Part shown: positions 1-9,548 of the stretch, in pieces
Layout: each line of letters starts with the position of its first letter
Position numbering within the stretch: the first letter of the stretch is position 1
Assembly: GCA_001600415.1 (NCBI GenBank)
Contig: BCJX01000002.1
Location: 642,674-662,431, forward strand
Direction of reading: 5' to 3'
Length of the DNA stretch: 19,758 nt
Source: Pascua guehoae
Lineage: Eukaryota; Basidiomycota; Tremellomycetes; Trichosporonales; Trichosporonaceae
Translations under genes and position numbers: made by a program
Notes under the pieces: generated by a model
What the model saw: the letters and a program-made list of their open reading frames with translations, nothing else
The model's database searches: none
What the model was told of the DNA's origin: nothing

Positions 1-30
1 ACGGCCCCCCCAACACACCCTAACCCCCAG

Positions 31-1599
31 GAACTCAACCTCCCCTACACCCTAACCCTCCACCGCCTCCACCACGGCGTCCCCACCGGCACACTCGCCG
101 CCATCTCGCCCCTAGCCCGCGCGCCCATCGTCATCATCGACGGCGAGACACTCACAGAATCAGGCGCCATCATCCACACCCTCCTGCACAACTACGCCCC
201 CACCGCCTCCACCTCTCCGGGCTCGCCCGAGCCCTCGCCCTCGCCCGACCTCGAATCCGAACCCTCGCCGAGCTCGACGTTCTGGAGCCACTTTGCCGAG
301 GGCAGCCTCATGGTCTTTCTCCAGCCGGCGCGCTTTTTGTCCCTCGGCGCCAGGGAGATCGGGGCTAGTATGAGCGACGAGGAGAGGCGGGGCGCACAGA
401 GGCTGGAGGCGTGGTTTGGCGAGTGGTGCAGGGGGCATGTGCAGAGGGGGTTGGAGGCGGTGGAGGGGTGGTTGGCGGGGAGGGAGTGGTTCTCGGGCGG
501 GGGGAGGGTGGGGGAGGGTGATGTGAGTGGGCTTGTGTTGTTGTGGCTCATGTTGCGGGTTGTGTTGTGTGTGGTGTGGGTTGTCTTGAGTCTTGTCTTG
601 CGTCTCGAGTCTTGTCGTGTGTTGTGTCTTGGCATGTTCAGTGTCTTCTCTTGTGGTTTCTGTCTCGTGTCTCGTGTCTCGTGTCTCGTGTCTCGTGTCT
701 CGTGTCTCGTGTCTCGTGTCTCGTGTCTCGTGTCTCGTGTCTCGTGTCTCGTGTCTCGTGTCTCGTGTCTTCTGTCTTCTGTCTTGTGTCTTGGTTCCCA
801 GTTTGGTAAACGCGTCGTGTGGGGTCGGGGGCTCAGAGTCGGGGCATACGGCGGAGACGTCGGAGCGAGGGACGCGGGGGCGAAGGGGCAGACTGGTGGC
901 ACTGGCAGTGGCGGGATGCAGTGCTAGGCTGGATACATCAGATGGGCTGTACGCGGCTGCAGACTAGGGAGGCCAGAGACTCTACGGGGCCAGAGACTAC
1001 GGGGCCACACTCTACGGGGCCAGAGACTCTACGAGGCTAGACTCGTACCCGAGATTGACGAGTGGTTGGAGACTAAGACTGGCGAGTGGCCGGAGACTGG
1101 AGACTGGACACTGGACACTGGACACTGGACGCTGGGACGGGGCTTCGACACTGGGACCGAGGCTGGAGACCAGGACCAAGACGAAGACTGGAGACGATGA
1201 CCAAGACTGGACACTAGGACCGAGACCGAGACCGGAGACTGGGACAGAGTATGTGGGGTTGCCATGATGGAGACGGCGAGCTGCCCCGATCAACGATGTC
1301 CACAGAAGAGCTTCGCGAGGAGCATTCGCAAGGAGCATCGAAGAGCATTCGCGAGGAGCAGCGAGGAGCATTCACGACGAGCATATACGGCGAGCATTCA
1401 CGACGCAACCACTGACGCCCAGTTCATGATGTCGTTCATCCTCAACTCGATCGCCCACGGGGGCCGCCCCGACAAGCCCGCAGTTTACACGCTGGGGCCG
1501 GCGAGTATGCGCTGGCTCGCGCGGGTGCGTGCGCGCCCTGCGTGGCAGCGGGCACAGGCGCGGATTGCGCTGGCCGAGGGCGAGGTGGCAAAGCTGTAG
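31..1599 (+). CDS. Glutathione S-transferase-like protein, 3' part (5' end outside window)
   Basis: The visible exons are 31-522 and 1423-1599 (stop TAG 1597-1599); positions 1-30 are the end of an upstream intron (branch-like CCTAAC, acceptor CAG at 28-30). Exon one encodes the end of a thioredoxin-like GST N-domain: LNLPYTLTLHRL, then SPLARAPIVIIDGETLTESGAI, whose cis-Pro strand and Glu-Ser pair normally bind the gamma-glutamyl part of glutathione. A helical C-domain follows. The donor GTGAGT at 523 and acceptor AG at 1421-1422 join in phase 0, giving VGEGD|FMMSFILNSI, which resembles the GST 'ADFMMSF' segment. The C-terminal ARVRARPAWQRAQA is also typical of the family. GSTs conjugate or reduce substrates with glutathione, usually in the cytosol. 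The start codon and about the first 15-25 residues are missing. The insert between IIHTLLHNYAP and the helical domain is Ser/Pro-rich. Substrate class cannot be told. Confidence 0.8.
523..1422 (+). repeat. 900-nt GST intron made largely of several tandem-repeat families
   Basis: This intron is about 20 times longer than the short introns in the window. From 5' to 3' it holds: a perfect 7-bp repeat TCTCGTG (662-770, about 15.6 copies) flanked by degenerate TCTTGTG/TCTCGAG versions; a roughly 16-17-bp unit GGCCAGAGACTCTACGG (970-1040, 4 copies); 7-bp GGACACT units (about 1100-1135); degenerate GAGACTGG/GACCAAGAC units (1140-1245); and a roughly 13-bp AGCATTCGCGAGG family (1308-1405, about 8 copies) right before the acceptor. 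Long open frames cross these repeats only because the repeats contain few stop codons. Confidence 0.8.
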
Positions 1600-1921
1600 G
1601 TGTGGAGGACCCAGTGTGCCTGCGGGTCAGTGGGGCGGGGTTGTGGTGGCAAGTGCAGAGTTGTGGCCTGGGTGCAAGCTCATGGGCGACGTGAACGAGT
1701 TCACCTTGTTCACCGTGTCCTCGTCGTCACTGGACCCCGCCTTACCTGCACCTCCCGCTGCTCCCGTTCTCCTTGACCTCACTCGCCCCCCTCCCCCACT
1801 CCGCCCTTCTCCACTCTGCCCCTCGCCCACCCGCTCGCCCGCTCGCCCGCCCCCCCACTCACCCCACACATTCCATACACGTACTGTACTATACAAGATG
1901 CATCGCCTGACACGTCCCCCT
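1600..1921. other. Convergent intergenic interval GST / SEC8
   Basis: These 322 bp lie between the stop codons of two convergent genes, so they contain both 3' UTRs. The middle (about 1740-1870) is C-rich and pyrimidine-rich on the + strand. No AATAAA-type signal or coding sequence could be supported. Confidence 0.6.
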
Positions 1922-4900
1922 CTACGTATCCATGTCATACTCCATGGCAATGGCATGCAGGTCGATGCCATACATGTTGAGCTCTGCGTCGGCATCGTCG
2001 CCGTCGGCGCGGCACTGGAGCGCGAGCATGGCATTGTAGTCGTCGAATGCAAACACTGGCTTTGTGCGGCGAATGTCGGCCAGCATGCCCTGGGGTCCCA
2101 GGTCGAACAGGTCCCAGTACTCTGTGGCACGGAGGAGCTGCGCCTCACCGTCGGGCGCCGCGGTCATGATGCCCCTGAGCGTCTGCTGGAGGGAGAGAAT
2201 GTTGCGGCGCATCTTGCGGACACCGGCCGCGTTGGCGCCCTTGATGGTGCGTGCGGCGTGGATAAACATGTGGTTCATGAGCGTCGCGAGGCCGCGGAAC
2301 ATGAAGCCCTGGTCGGCGGCCGCGAGCGTGCGCCGGCCAATGCTGTCGAGCTCCATGAGCGACGCGTTCAGGTCGACCACGTCCGGGTCGGGCTCAAACG
2401 CCTCACTCTCCAAGCGGTAGTCGCCCTGGTGGTTAGCAAACAAAGCCACACAGTCATGACCTATAGCTCACCCTCTGTAAAGACGCGCCGAGGTTGCACA
2501 GCACGCGACACCGCACCTCGAGGTGGAGCGTGTTCATGGCAAAGTGGATGAGCTGCTCGTACGTCTGCACAATCGTCGCGAAACGATCCGACATGGCACG
2601 TGTGAGCGGCAGCCGGGGCCCGCGCGACCGGTCCATTGGCAGCGCCTGTGGGTTCTCCAGTGCGTCATCATCCACGAGCTCTTGCAGCTCCATCAACTCG
2701 TCCAAAAACCAGCGCATGCTCGTCGCCAGGTGGCCAATGGCCTCGAGCCGCCGTGCAGCGTACAGGAGCTGCGACTCGAGGGGCCACTTGCCGTCCAGAA
2801 GCGCCAGCTCAAGCTGCGTCTCTTTGGATGCTCGGCGCTCAGTGTCTGCTGGCTCCTTGGCCGACCGCAGCTGTGCCAGCGCCGCAATCATATCTTCACG
2901 CTGCGCCCAGGTGGCCGGGAGCGCAGGGCCTGATGTTCCATCGAGCTCCTTGACAGTAACCAGGTCTACCGTGAGCGATTGGGGAAGCAACGACCTAGAC
3001 TCACCCTTGAAGCGCGAACTGCACTGCTGGTAGTACTGAACAACGACACCAATCACTAAGCGGCTGTAGTTTTCGCGGTGGAACGGCGTCTCTTGGAGCA
3101 TTGCACAGAGACTCTGGATGAGTGCCATGACACGCATGCTCGACTGGATCGTTAGTGCCATTCCGAGTGGCCAATCTCACCTTCAAGGGCGCCTTTTCAA
3201 GACCCAGCGATGGTCGGCGGTCGAGCTGGAACGCGTCGTATCCCGATACGGCGTACTGGAACGACGCCGTGACCTTTTCGTCGAGCTGGGGCAAGAAGAC
3301 GTTTTGGACAAAGTCTTCGAGCACAGAGCCAAACTGGGACATTTCGTCCTCAAAGCCTGGCGGCACAATGGATGTGGTGCGCTTGATGAGCGACAGCGTG
3401 GGCTGGAACAAGACGGTCACATTGAATGGGTTGGCGGGAATGAGGGTGCGGCGCGTATTATTAGCATAGCGGTCCTCGGCGGCCGAGTTGCCACTCAAGA
3501 CATTGACATTTTCTCCAGCCTGGAGATTGATCAGACCAGGCACAGACGCACGCAGCGTCTGCTTGAGCCCGTCGTCAATGTCCTTGATCTCGCTGTTGAC
3601 GCTCCGCATGTCCGTGTCGCCAAACTTGAACAGTTCACGCTGCTTGTCGCGCACAAGCCGGCCCTCGCGAAGCACCTCGTTGATGCTCGGAATGGCATTC
3701 AAGCTCCCAGCAGCGCCCTGCGACTCGTCGTTTAAGTACGCCTGCAGGAGGTTGCGCACCTCTTGCTGCACAGGACGCCAGATCTCGAGGACAGGGACAT
3801 TGAGCGGCGCATCCGTCTTGCTCGAAGACTTGAAATCGCGCCGTGAAGAAATCCACTTGGCCACCTCGTACACTGCGCGGTGGCCCTCGAGAACGGCCAC
3901 CAGCTTCGAGTACAGCGTCCAGAAGAGATCGCGCAAAATGACCGCATGCTTTGGTGGACCGCTCGACTCGAGGGACACGACGACACGCAGCGTGTCATTG
4001 TCAAACAGGGGCATGCTCTCGAGATCGTGCTTTTCAGCAAGCATCAGGCTTTGTGGCTTTGCAACTGCCAAAAACTCTTCGTCACGTTGATGTGCGCTGT
4101 CTGTTAGCAAAGGCATCGACTCTTTTCTTCCATCTCACCGTTCCTCAACCTCATCCATGGTCGTCTCAATGAGCGTGTGGATTTCTGCCGGTACGCGCTG
4201 CACAATCGTGTCTAATGCCGCGCCTAGCTTGCCGAGGGCGGCCAGCGCCTCGATCAACGTCTCCATGTAGGCAAACGAGTCGAGCTCGCCATTCGAGTTG
4301 TCAACATAGAGTGACGATATCGAGGTGACAGATGTTGAGCGGGTCATATTGGCAGAGCTGCGGCCGGCCGTGCGTGGGGCAAGGTCATTCAATATTGGCT
4401 CATGGTTGGGCTTGACCGCAAGCGATGAGAGGTAGTGGGAGAAGCGCGACGTGCTGCCATCGGTGCCATTCGCCTGCTGTGTGGGGATGGGGTCGGAAAT
4501 TTCGTCAATCACTGGCACTGCGGGTTAGACGCGATGGGGGAATGCTAACCCACAGCTTTGTTGTCCTGGGACATACGCCCGCCAGCGCGCCTCATTATTA
4601 AACGTCTTCAAGTAGAGATGATTATGCAATTCTTCAACACAGATATCCACCAATGTCTGGCCGTCAGCAGCGTGCATCAGGGCAAAGCCCTACTCACCGC
4701 CTCCTGGGACTGCAAGTATTGTCGGAGATCAGAGAGCGCGCCGACATCTTGCAAGTCTTCGCGATTGATCGTCTTCTTGCTGTGGACAAGCAGCAATGCA
4801 GCCTGCAGGAATCGCTTTTCGGCAATACACGCTTCGAGCTGCTCGGGAACCTGGCGCACCTCGTCGCTGGGGCGGATGAGCACCGTCGTCAATGTCTTGC

Positions 4901-6261
4901 CGACTCACACTAGATCCAAGACTTGGAGCATTTCGCGGACCATGCGCTCGCGGGCACGCACGCTCGCGAGCTCGGCCTTGCGCTGGCCGCTGATCCCTTC
5001 GCGAGCCTCTTTGAGCGCCTCGCGCGAGGTCTTGACCTGGGCCTGTGCGCGCTCGAGCGTGGCAACAAAGTTTGCGTGGGTCGGGAGGGACGCGGCAAAC
5101 GTCTGAAAGTGGGCCTGGACGGCCTTCTGGAGTGATCCCGAGAGGGCATTGTGCACGTCGTTGAAGGCGTACAGGTCGGGGTGCGCGGGCAGCGACTTGC
5201 TCGGCTGGTTTGTGAGGAGCGCGAGTGCAAGTGACGACGGTGTGAACTGGTGGGTTAGCCGACGACGACGCGACTAACCCACGTCTCCGTCCATGACAAA
5301 GGGCCAGTCCTTTTTAATGGTCCGCATGACCGCTACGGCATCAGCACCACCCCGCCATACGTCGTCTCGGACACAATCCGCCGCGCGCACCATCAATCTC
5401 AGCAAACTTGCCGCCGCTGACGCCCGTGCCAATATCGTCCCACGTGTCCTTTTTGGGCTGCTGCGCCTGGCGCCGTCGCGGTGGTCGGCGCACAGACTCC
5501 TGTTCCCTGTCTCGGCTCTCCTTGCCTGCGGCCATGAACGCGGCGGCAATGCCGCGCAGCTTGTCCTGCCCGCCTGCCGGCGAGCGGGCGTGTGCGGCCT
5601 TTGCGGAATCCATCGTCCCCTGGCGCGCCTGGGAGCGGGCGGCACGGTCGGCGGCCCACGGGTCGCCCGCGCTGCCGTCGAGGGCCGCGACGGTGGACTC
5701 GGCCTCGTCGATTGGGGTAATGGGCGTTAAGATTTCGTCGCCATTGTTGCGCCCCAGGTCGCGCATGTTGAGCCCGATGCCGAGGCGGTCCACTGACTCG
5801 GGGCGCCGCGCCGACCGTGCCGGGCGCGTCGGTGATCCCTGCGACGGTGATTGGGACGGGGACTGGGAGAGCGAGGGCTGTGTGACATGGGATGAGTACG
5901 ACACCTGCGGCAGGTGTGCCGATGGCGGCTGCGGACTCCGGTTGCTCCTGGACGAGTAGCTCTGGCTCTGTCCGTACCCCGAGCCGTAGCCCTGGCTCTG
6001 CTCGCGGCTGTGGCCGTAGCTCCCCGGCCCATCGTTCACGCCCAGGCGCGACATGCCCGCGGCCAGCGCAGACGTTGAAGCACTCGGTGACGTGCCACCG
6101 TAGGCTGAATCGGTACGCGCGCCACCATAGGCTGAGTCGGTACGTCCACCATAGGCTGAATCGGTCCGTCCACCATACCCTCGCGAGTACGCCCCGTCGT
6201 CCCCGGCAGGTCGTGGGTTGGAGATCTTGTACCGTGACGACGACGAACTATAGTGTGACAT
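1922..6261 (-). CDS. SEC8: Exocyst complex subunit Sec8 (EXOC4 homologue), complete, 10 exons, 1320 aa
   Basis: Sec8 is a core exocyst subunit that tethers secretory vesicles to the plasma membrane at sites of polarised growth. Exons (minus strand): 6261-5391, 5332-5283, 5246-4909, 4866-4698, 4656-4554, 4517-4139, 4096-3181, 3143-3005, 2965-2472, 2425-1922. They sum to 3963 nt with phases closing at every junction. Residues 1-285 are disordered and Ser/Gly/Arg-rich, with three RTDSAYGG-type repeats at about 31-56. The conserved Sec8 N-domain follows (about 285-430): AVMRTIKKDWPFV, ALALLTNQPSKSL, MLQVLDLVDEVRQVPEQLE, then EELHNHLYLK near residue 485, a strong family signature. Further matches are KLGAALDTIVQRVPAEIH, FGSVLEDFVQNVFLPQLDEKV and YYQQCSSRF. 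The start at 6261 has a good context (GCCATG) and begins the disordered tail; an in-frame extension upstream is not convincing. Splice sites are inferred by frame. Confidence 0.9.
2966..3004 (-). other. 39-nt SEC8 intron 8, frame-neutral and stop-free
   Basis: The donor GTGAGT and acceptor GGTAG remove 39 nt and give SSRFKDLVTVKEL, which fits Sec8. The branch site is weak (CTCAC instead of CTAAC). The unspliced sequence stays open and would add 13 residues, so retention would not truncate the protein. It could be a real optional intron, or a coding stretch that resembles one. Confidence 0.6.
4518..4553 (-). other. 36-nt SEC8 intron 5, second intron with donor/branch complementarity
   Basis: On the minus strand it begins GTGGGTTAG and ends CTAACCCGCAG. 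The donor can pair with CTAACCCGC at eight Watson-Crick positions plus one G-U. The joined protein reads VPGQQSLPVIDEI. It has the same length as intron 2, with an unrelated loop sequence. Confidence 0.8.
5247..5282 (-). other. 36-nt SEC8 intron 2 with complementary donor and branch site
   Basis: Read on the minus strand, the intron begins GTGGGTTAG and ends CTAACCCACCAG. The 9-nt donor segment is the exact reverse complement of the branch/acceptor segment CTAACCCAC. The pairing can extend to about 12 positions with one G-U pair, leaving a loop of roughly 9 nt. The flanking codons join as VMDGD|FTPSSL in phase 0. Confidence 0.85.
6096..6180 (-). repeat. In-frame repeat encoding RTDSAYGG units in the Sec8 N-tail
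   Basis: Three nearly identical 24-27-bp units (on the + strand, CCACCATAGGCTGAATCGGT and variants) encode GGRTDSAYGG blocks in the disordered N-terminus, at residues about 31-56. The Ser and Tyr content could offer phosphorylation sites, which is inference. Confidence 0.75.
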
Positions 6262-7031
6262 GGCGCGTGTCGCCTCGTCGGGCCGTGGCGCTCGCGCTGT
6301 GCTAGGCGGGTCCAAAGGAGACGGCCGAGGAGAGGTGGGGAGGATGGGTAAGGGGGTATTGAGAGAAAGGTTGGTTGCTCGTGTGGTGTTTGAGGTCGGT
6401 ACAACAGTTACTTTGGTCGGTGGTTGATGACGCGCCCCCCCCCCCTTCGCAGGTTGCACACGCTTGGACACGCCTAACCGACCGGATGGGCGACCGGACG
6501 GCTCGGCGCGACGACAGGGTCGGCACATCGGAAGCAATTTGAAACGTGGTAGCCACGTGGTAGGAAAAAGCCACATGCTGTTGCGAGCCTACGCAGGAGG
6601 ACGGCGATTTCGGCATTAAGAAAGACGAGAGGCAGGGGGGCGGGGGCTGTGGATGGGTGTGGAGGTTGTGTCCAGCCTGCAGCTGCTGGCTGCTCGGCGG
6701 ATCGGTGGGCTGGGTGCAGGCTGGGTGCAGGCTGGGTGGGTTGCCTACAGCTTGGCTGGGTGCTGTGGTGTGGGCGTGCGCCTACGGTGATACTGTACCA
6801 AGGGCCCTGGCTGGCCTAGCAGCGGCCTACCTGGGCCAACCAGGAGTTGCGAGTTGCACTCGGCACAGAGTTGGGCACACCAGAACACCACAACTAGAGT
6901 CACTGCCATCACAGAGTCGGCTGCCACCACTCGCCCCCGACAGTCAGACAGACACGCGACAGGCCGACCCCGACCAAACCACCCACTTCCTCCCCCTCCC
7001 CTCCTCTCCACCCCACACCCCACTCCCGGCC
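6262..7031. promoter_or_regulatory. Divergent promoter region SEC8 / NDUFA8
   Basis: These 770 bp separate two divergent start codons, so both promoters and 5' UTRs must lie here. Visible elements are a palindromic CACGTG at 6554-6559 (E-box/Cbf1-type core), C9 at 6436-6444, tandem GGCTGGGTGCA units at about 6708-6740, and a C/T-rich stretch at 6960-7030 just before the NDUFA8 start. No TATA box was convincing. Open frames here are short and look random. Confidence 0.55.
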
Positions 7032-8838
7032 ATGTCGACCCACCGCCGCGCCGTCCAGGAGGACAAGCCGTACCAGGACCCAAACCCGCTCCCGGCCTCG
7101 GTGCCCCATGTCGACGAGCTCGGCGTGACATCGGCGCCGCTCAAGAGCGCCGCGTTCTTCATTGGCGACTACTGCCGCGAAGTCAATGGCGAGTATCCTG
7201 GATGATCGGGCGGGATGTGCGGACGGCCGAGACGAGGAGACGAGACGGGGAGACGAGGAGAAGCCGTATGGCACTGAGAGCCGGGCAAACTGAGCGGAGA
7301 CGGAGAGCGCGCGCAGAGAGCCTAGCTCGGTGGTCTCGCTATACCCGCGCCGACCTCTGTTCACACCTGCCTCCGTGCAGGACGTGCTCGCGGAGCCGGA
7401 GCTTGTGAGGGTATCAGCAGAGTACGCTTCGTCTGTCGCAACATCCAGAATGACATATCGGCCTGGACGGGGGATGAGCCGCGGACCAGCCTGCGACACT
7501 TGTCGTCTGCTGGTCTTCTGCGCTGTGCAGCTCCCCTGTCCTAATTCTCGTCACTGCGTCTCTGTCTCCAATCCGCGCCAACCAGCCCATCCAAGCCAGC
7601 CTCGACCGTTATACTCTGCTGTCCATCTCCTCGACCCCGACCGCCAGCACCAAGCTCTCCACCTGCCCTTGAACCCAGCTAACCCCGCAGAGGACTTTAT
7701 GCTGTGCAAGAACGAGAACCGCGATCCTGCACACTGCCTCAAGGAGGGCCGCAAGGTGACGCGCTGCACGCAGGAGATTGTGGGCAAGATCCGCGAGTCG
7801 TGTCTGGCCGAGTTTGACGCGCACTGGCAGTGCCTTGAGAAGAACAACCAGGTGCGTGTGATTCGTGCAGGCCAAGACTGGGTTAAAGAGCTGGTGGTGC
7901 TGTCGATGGAGGGGTGAGGGATAAGGTATAGCAGGTGCGGGGTCGCTGTAGCTCTCAGCGCAGGGAGGGGTGTGGGGCTGTGTGATGAGGTTTCGTGGCA
8001 CAGTGTCTCTACAGGTGTTACCCGCTGCGATCGTCGCCGCGCTGTGGTGCAGAGCCGTGTCGAGTGGTCGAGCTGCTGAGTGGACTAGTCACTGGAGTTC
8101 GAGGCGTTGGGCCGACTTGTCTTCTTTCCGTTGTCTCTCGAGCTCTGTCCCGATTTGTCCAGTCGACTCTCGAGTTCTGTCCGGGCTTGTCCAGTCGCCT
8201 CTGTGTCTGCGGAATTGTTCTGAAGCTGCCTCCCGAGTTGCTCTGGGTTGTCTCTCGACTAGTCTCGACTTGCGCTACTCGTCGAGAGCACTCGTCGGTC
8301 TCGGGTTTCAAACGGTCTTGGTCTAACGGGCCGGGTCTCCACTTGTGTCATCTCTTGAGGCATCTCGCGAGCAGCACATCCATTGATCGCGAGAGGTTTC
8401 TCTCAATCTCGAGCAGCCTCTTGCTGTCTCTTGGGCGATGTCACCAGTTGGTTCTCGGCTGTCCAAGTGTACGGCCTCGAGTGATCTCGAGCCGTCGCCC
8501 GCGAGAGCGAGGGCGCCTCACTCGTAGCTGAAATCCCACCTATCCCCACACCACGACTTCCTCACTGCCTTGCTCCTATCCCAGAGCCCCATCCCCGCCC
8601 CTGTCCCTTCCCCCCAACCCAACCCGACCCAACCCAACCCAACCCAACCCAGCCCAACAAGCCCACAGATCCACCACTAACCCCCCAGTACTTCCAGGCG
8701 TGCCGCAAGCCCGAGAAGGCGCTCAACCAGTGCGTCTTCACCAAGCTCAACCTGAAGAAGAACATTCCCGGGTCGCCAGAGGGCGAGCCCCAAGTGTTTG
8801 AGAAGAAGTGGCCCATCTTTACCCGGGTCCAAAAGTAG
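7032..8838 (+). CDS. NADH:ubiquinone oxidoreductase subunit NDUFA8-type (complex I, twin Cx9C protein), 155 aa
   Basis: This is an accessory subunit of respiratory complex I on the intermembrane-space face. Proteins of this family carry CHCH (Cx9C) motifs oxidised by the Mia40 pathway. Exons are 7032-7188, 7691-7851 and 8689-8838 (stop TAG 8836-8838), 468 nt in total. The protein shows CREVNEDFMLC (Cx9C across the first junction), CLKEGRKVTRC (Cx9C), CTQEIVGKIRESC (Cx11C), CLAEFDAHWQC (Cx9C) and CRKPEKALNQC (Cx9C). This order and spacing match NDUFA8 (human PGIV, Neurospora 20.8-kDa subunit). Intron 1 starts with GC, not GT. Intron 2 is GTGCGT...CTAACCCCCCAG, 837 nt. The ATG at 7032 (GGCCATGTCG) is preceded by a C/T-rich leader, and there is no cleavable presequence, as expected for a Mia40 client. 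It is transcribed divergently from SEC8. Confidence 0.9.
7189..7690 (+). other. NDUFA8 intron 1, probable GC-AG intron (502 nt)
   Basis: The donor is GCGAGT at 7189-7194, with branch GCTAAC and acceptor CGCAG at 7686-7690. Only this donor keeps the frame into GACTTTATGCTGTGC and produces the family's Cx9C spacing. The nearby GT (GTATCC, 7194) gives a frameshift. Inside lies a GAGACGAG-rich degenerate repeat (about 7229-7265). Confidence 0.75.
7852..8688 (+). repeat. NDUFA8 intron 2 (837 nt) with CCAAC pentamer array and TCTCGAGT-rich repeats
   Basis: The 5' and middle parts contain degenerate TCTCGAGTTCTGTCC / TTGTCCAGTCG units (about 8080-8330). The 3' part has about nine CCAAC/CCGAC pentamers (8613-8652), close to the branch site CACTAAC at 8675-8681. 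No coding exon is needed here: exons 2 and 3 join in phase 0 as CLEKNNQ|YFQACRK. Confidence 0.75.
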
Positions 8839-9471
8839 ACCCCAAGAGAAATACGATGCTACTGTAGCTTTTGGCGGCGTCGGGGGCGCGCGCAGGGCCG
8901 GGCGCGGGCACAGTGCGACGGGCGGATGCAGGATCAAAATGCATTGCGGCGAGTGTTGTGGCGCCGTTGTGTAGTAGACGTCTGGTGAAAGGGCGGACTC
9001 TCAGACTCGCCTGCTCTGGGACTGAACGAGGGGAAGAACAGCCAGCAGCTGTACGAGGGGAAGAACAGCCACCAGCTCTGCCCCTTGCTCACCGAAAGCT
9101 CACGCATGCTTCCTTTTGAGCCTCACTTTGAGCCCCAGGCCCTCCCCACCCTCTCCTCACCTCGTTCGCTAGGGCAATCCATACAGTACACGACTGTCGA
9201 GAAAAGCCGGCGTAAGTAGTTGAATCTCGCACTGGTGGCAACAACAGTCCATCGGTCTACTTTGATATACGCGTTACTCGTCCTACATTTGGTGGTCGGC
9301 ACTGAGAGCTCTTTCATCTGCCCTCTGGCATTTCTGTCGCCGAGCCCTCATTCCCTGTCCGTAGCTCTTCGCCTCCTTCCTCTCCACACTTTCTCCACAC
9401 CCCTTGTCATTTCCGTATCACACAACCAATCCCCCACCTCCTTCCCCAACTCACACCCTACCACGCCAACG
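8839..9471. other. Convergent intergenic interval NDUFA8 / transporter
   Basis: This interval contains the 3' ends of two convergent genes. A 27-bp direct tandem repeat, ACGAGGGGAAGAACAGCCA plus spacer, lies at 9026-9052 and 9053-9079. The part 9320-9470 is C/T-rich on the + strand. Short open frames on both strands have no recognisable protein features. Confidence 0.55.

Positions 9472-9532
<61 letters not shown>
9472..9532 (+). repeat. 61-nt uninterrupted poly-C tract
   Basis: Positions 9472-9532 are all C on the + strand. It starts 16 nt beyond the stop codon of the minus-strand transporter, so the transporter's 3' UTR would carry G61 if transcription runs through. Length may be unreliable, because long homopolymers are error-prone in sequencing. 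Confidence 0.9.
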
Positions 9533-9533
<1 letters not shown>

Positions 9534-9548
9534 CGATCGCGCTCCCCC

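Noticed and set aside
662..770. Possible CRISPR-like or telomeric array
   Set aside because: It is a contiguous 7-bp tandem repeat without spacers, in a eukaryotic intron, and the unit is not a known fungal telomere repeat.
310..927. 205-codon + frame through the TCTCGTG array
   Set aside because: Beyond 522 it is only translated repeat (VSCLVSR). The GST frame is restored by splicing to 1423.
1529..2551. 340-codon + frame
   Set aside because: It is antisense to the last SEC8 exons and lacks domain features.
6302..6576. Upstream extension of SEC8 beyond the ATG at 6261
   Set aside because: The in-frame extension is composed of promoter-like C/T-rich sequence. The ATG at 6261 has a good context and starts the disordered tail typical of fungal Sec8.
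8613..8652. CCAAC pentamers as interstitial telomere sequence
   Set aside because: The unit CCAAC differs from TTAGGG-type telomeres and lies inside an intron near the branch site. It is more likely a simple repeat.
9123..9317. 64-codon minus frame between NDUFA8 and the transporter
   Set aside because: It is short, has no motif, and lies in a convergent 3' region.
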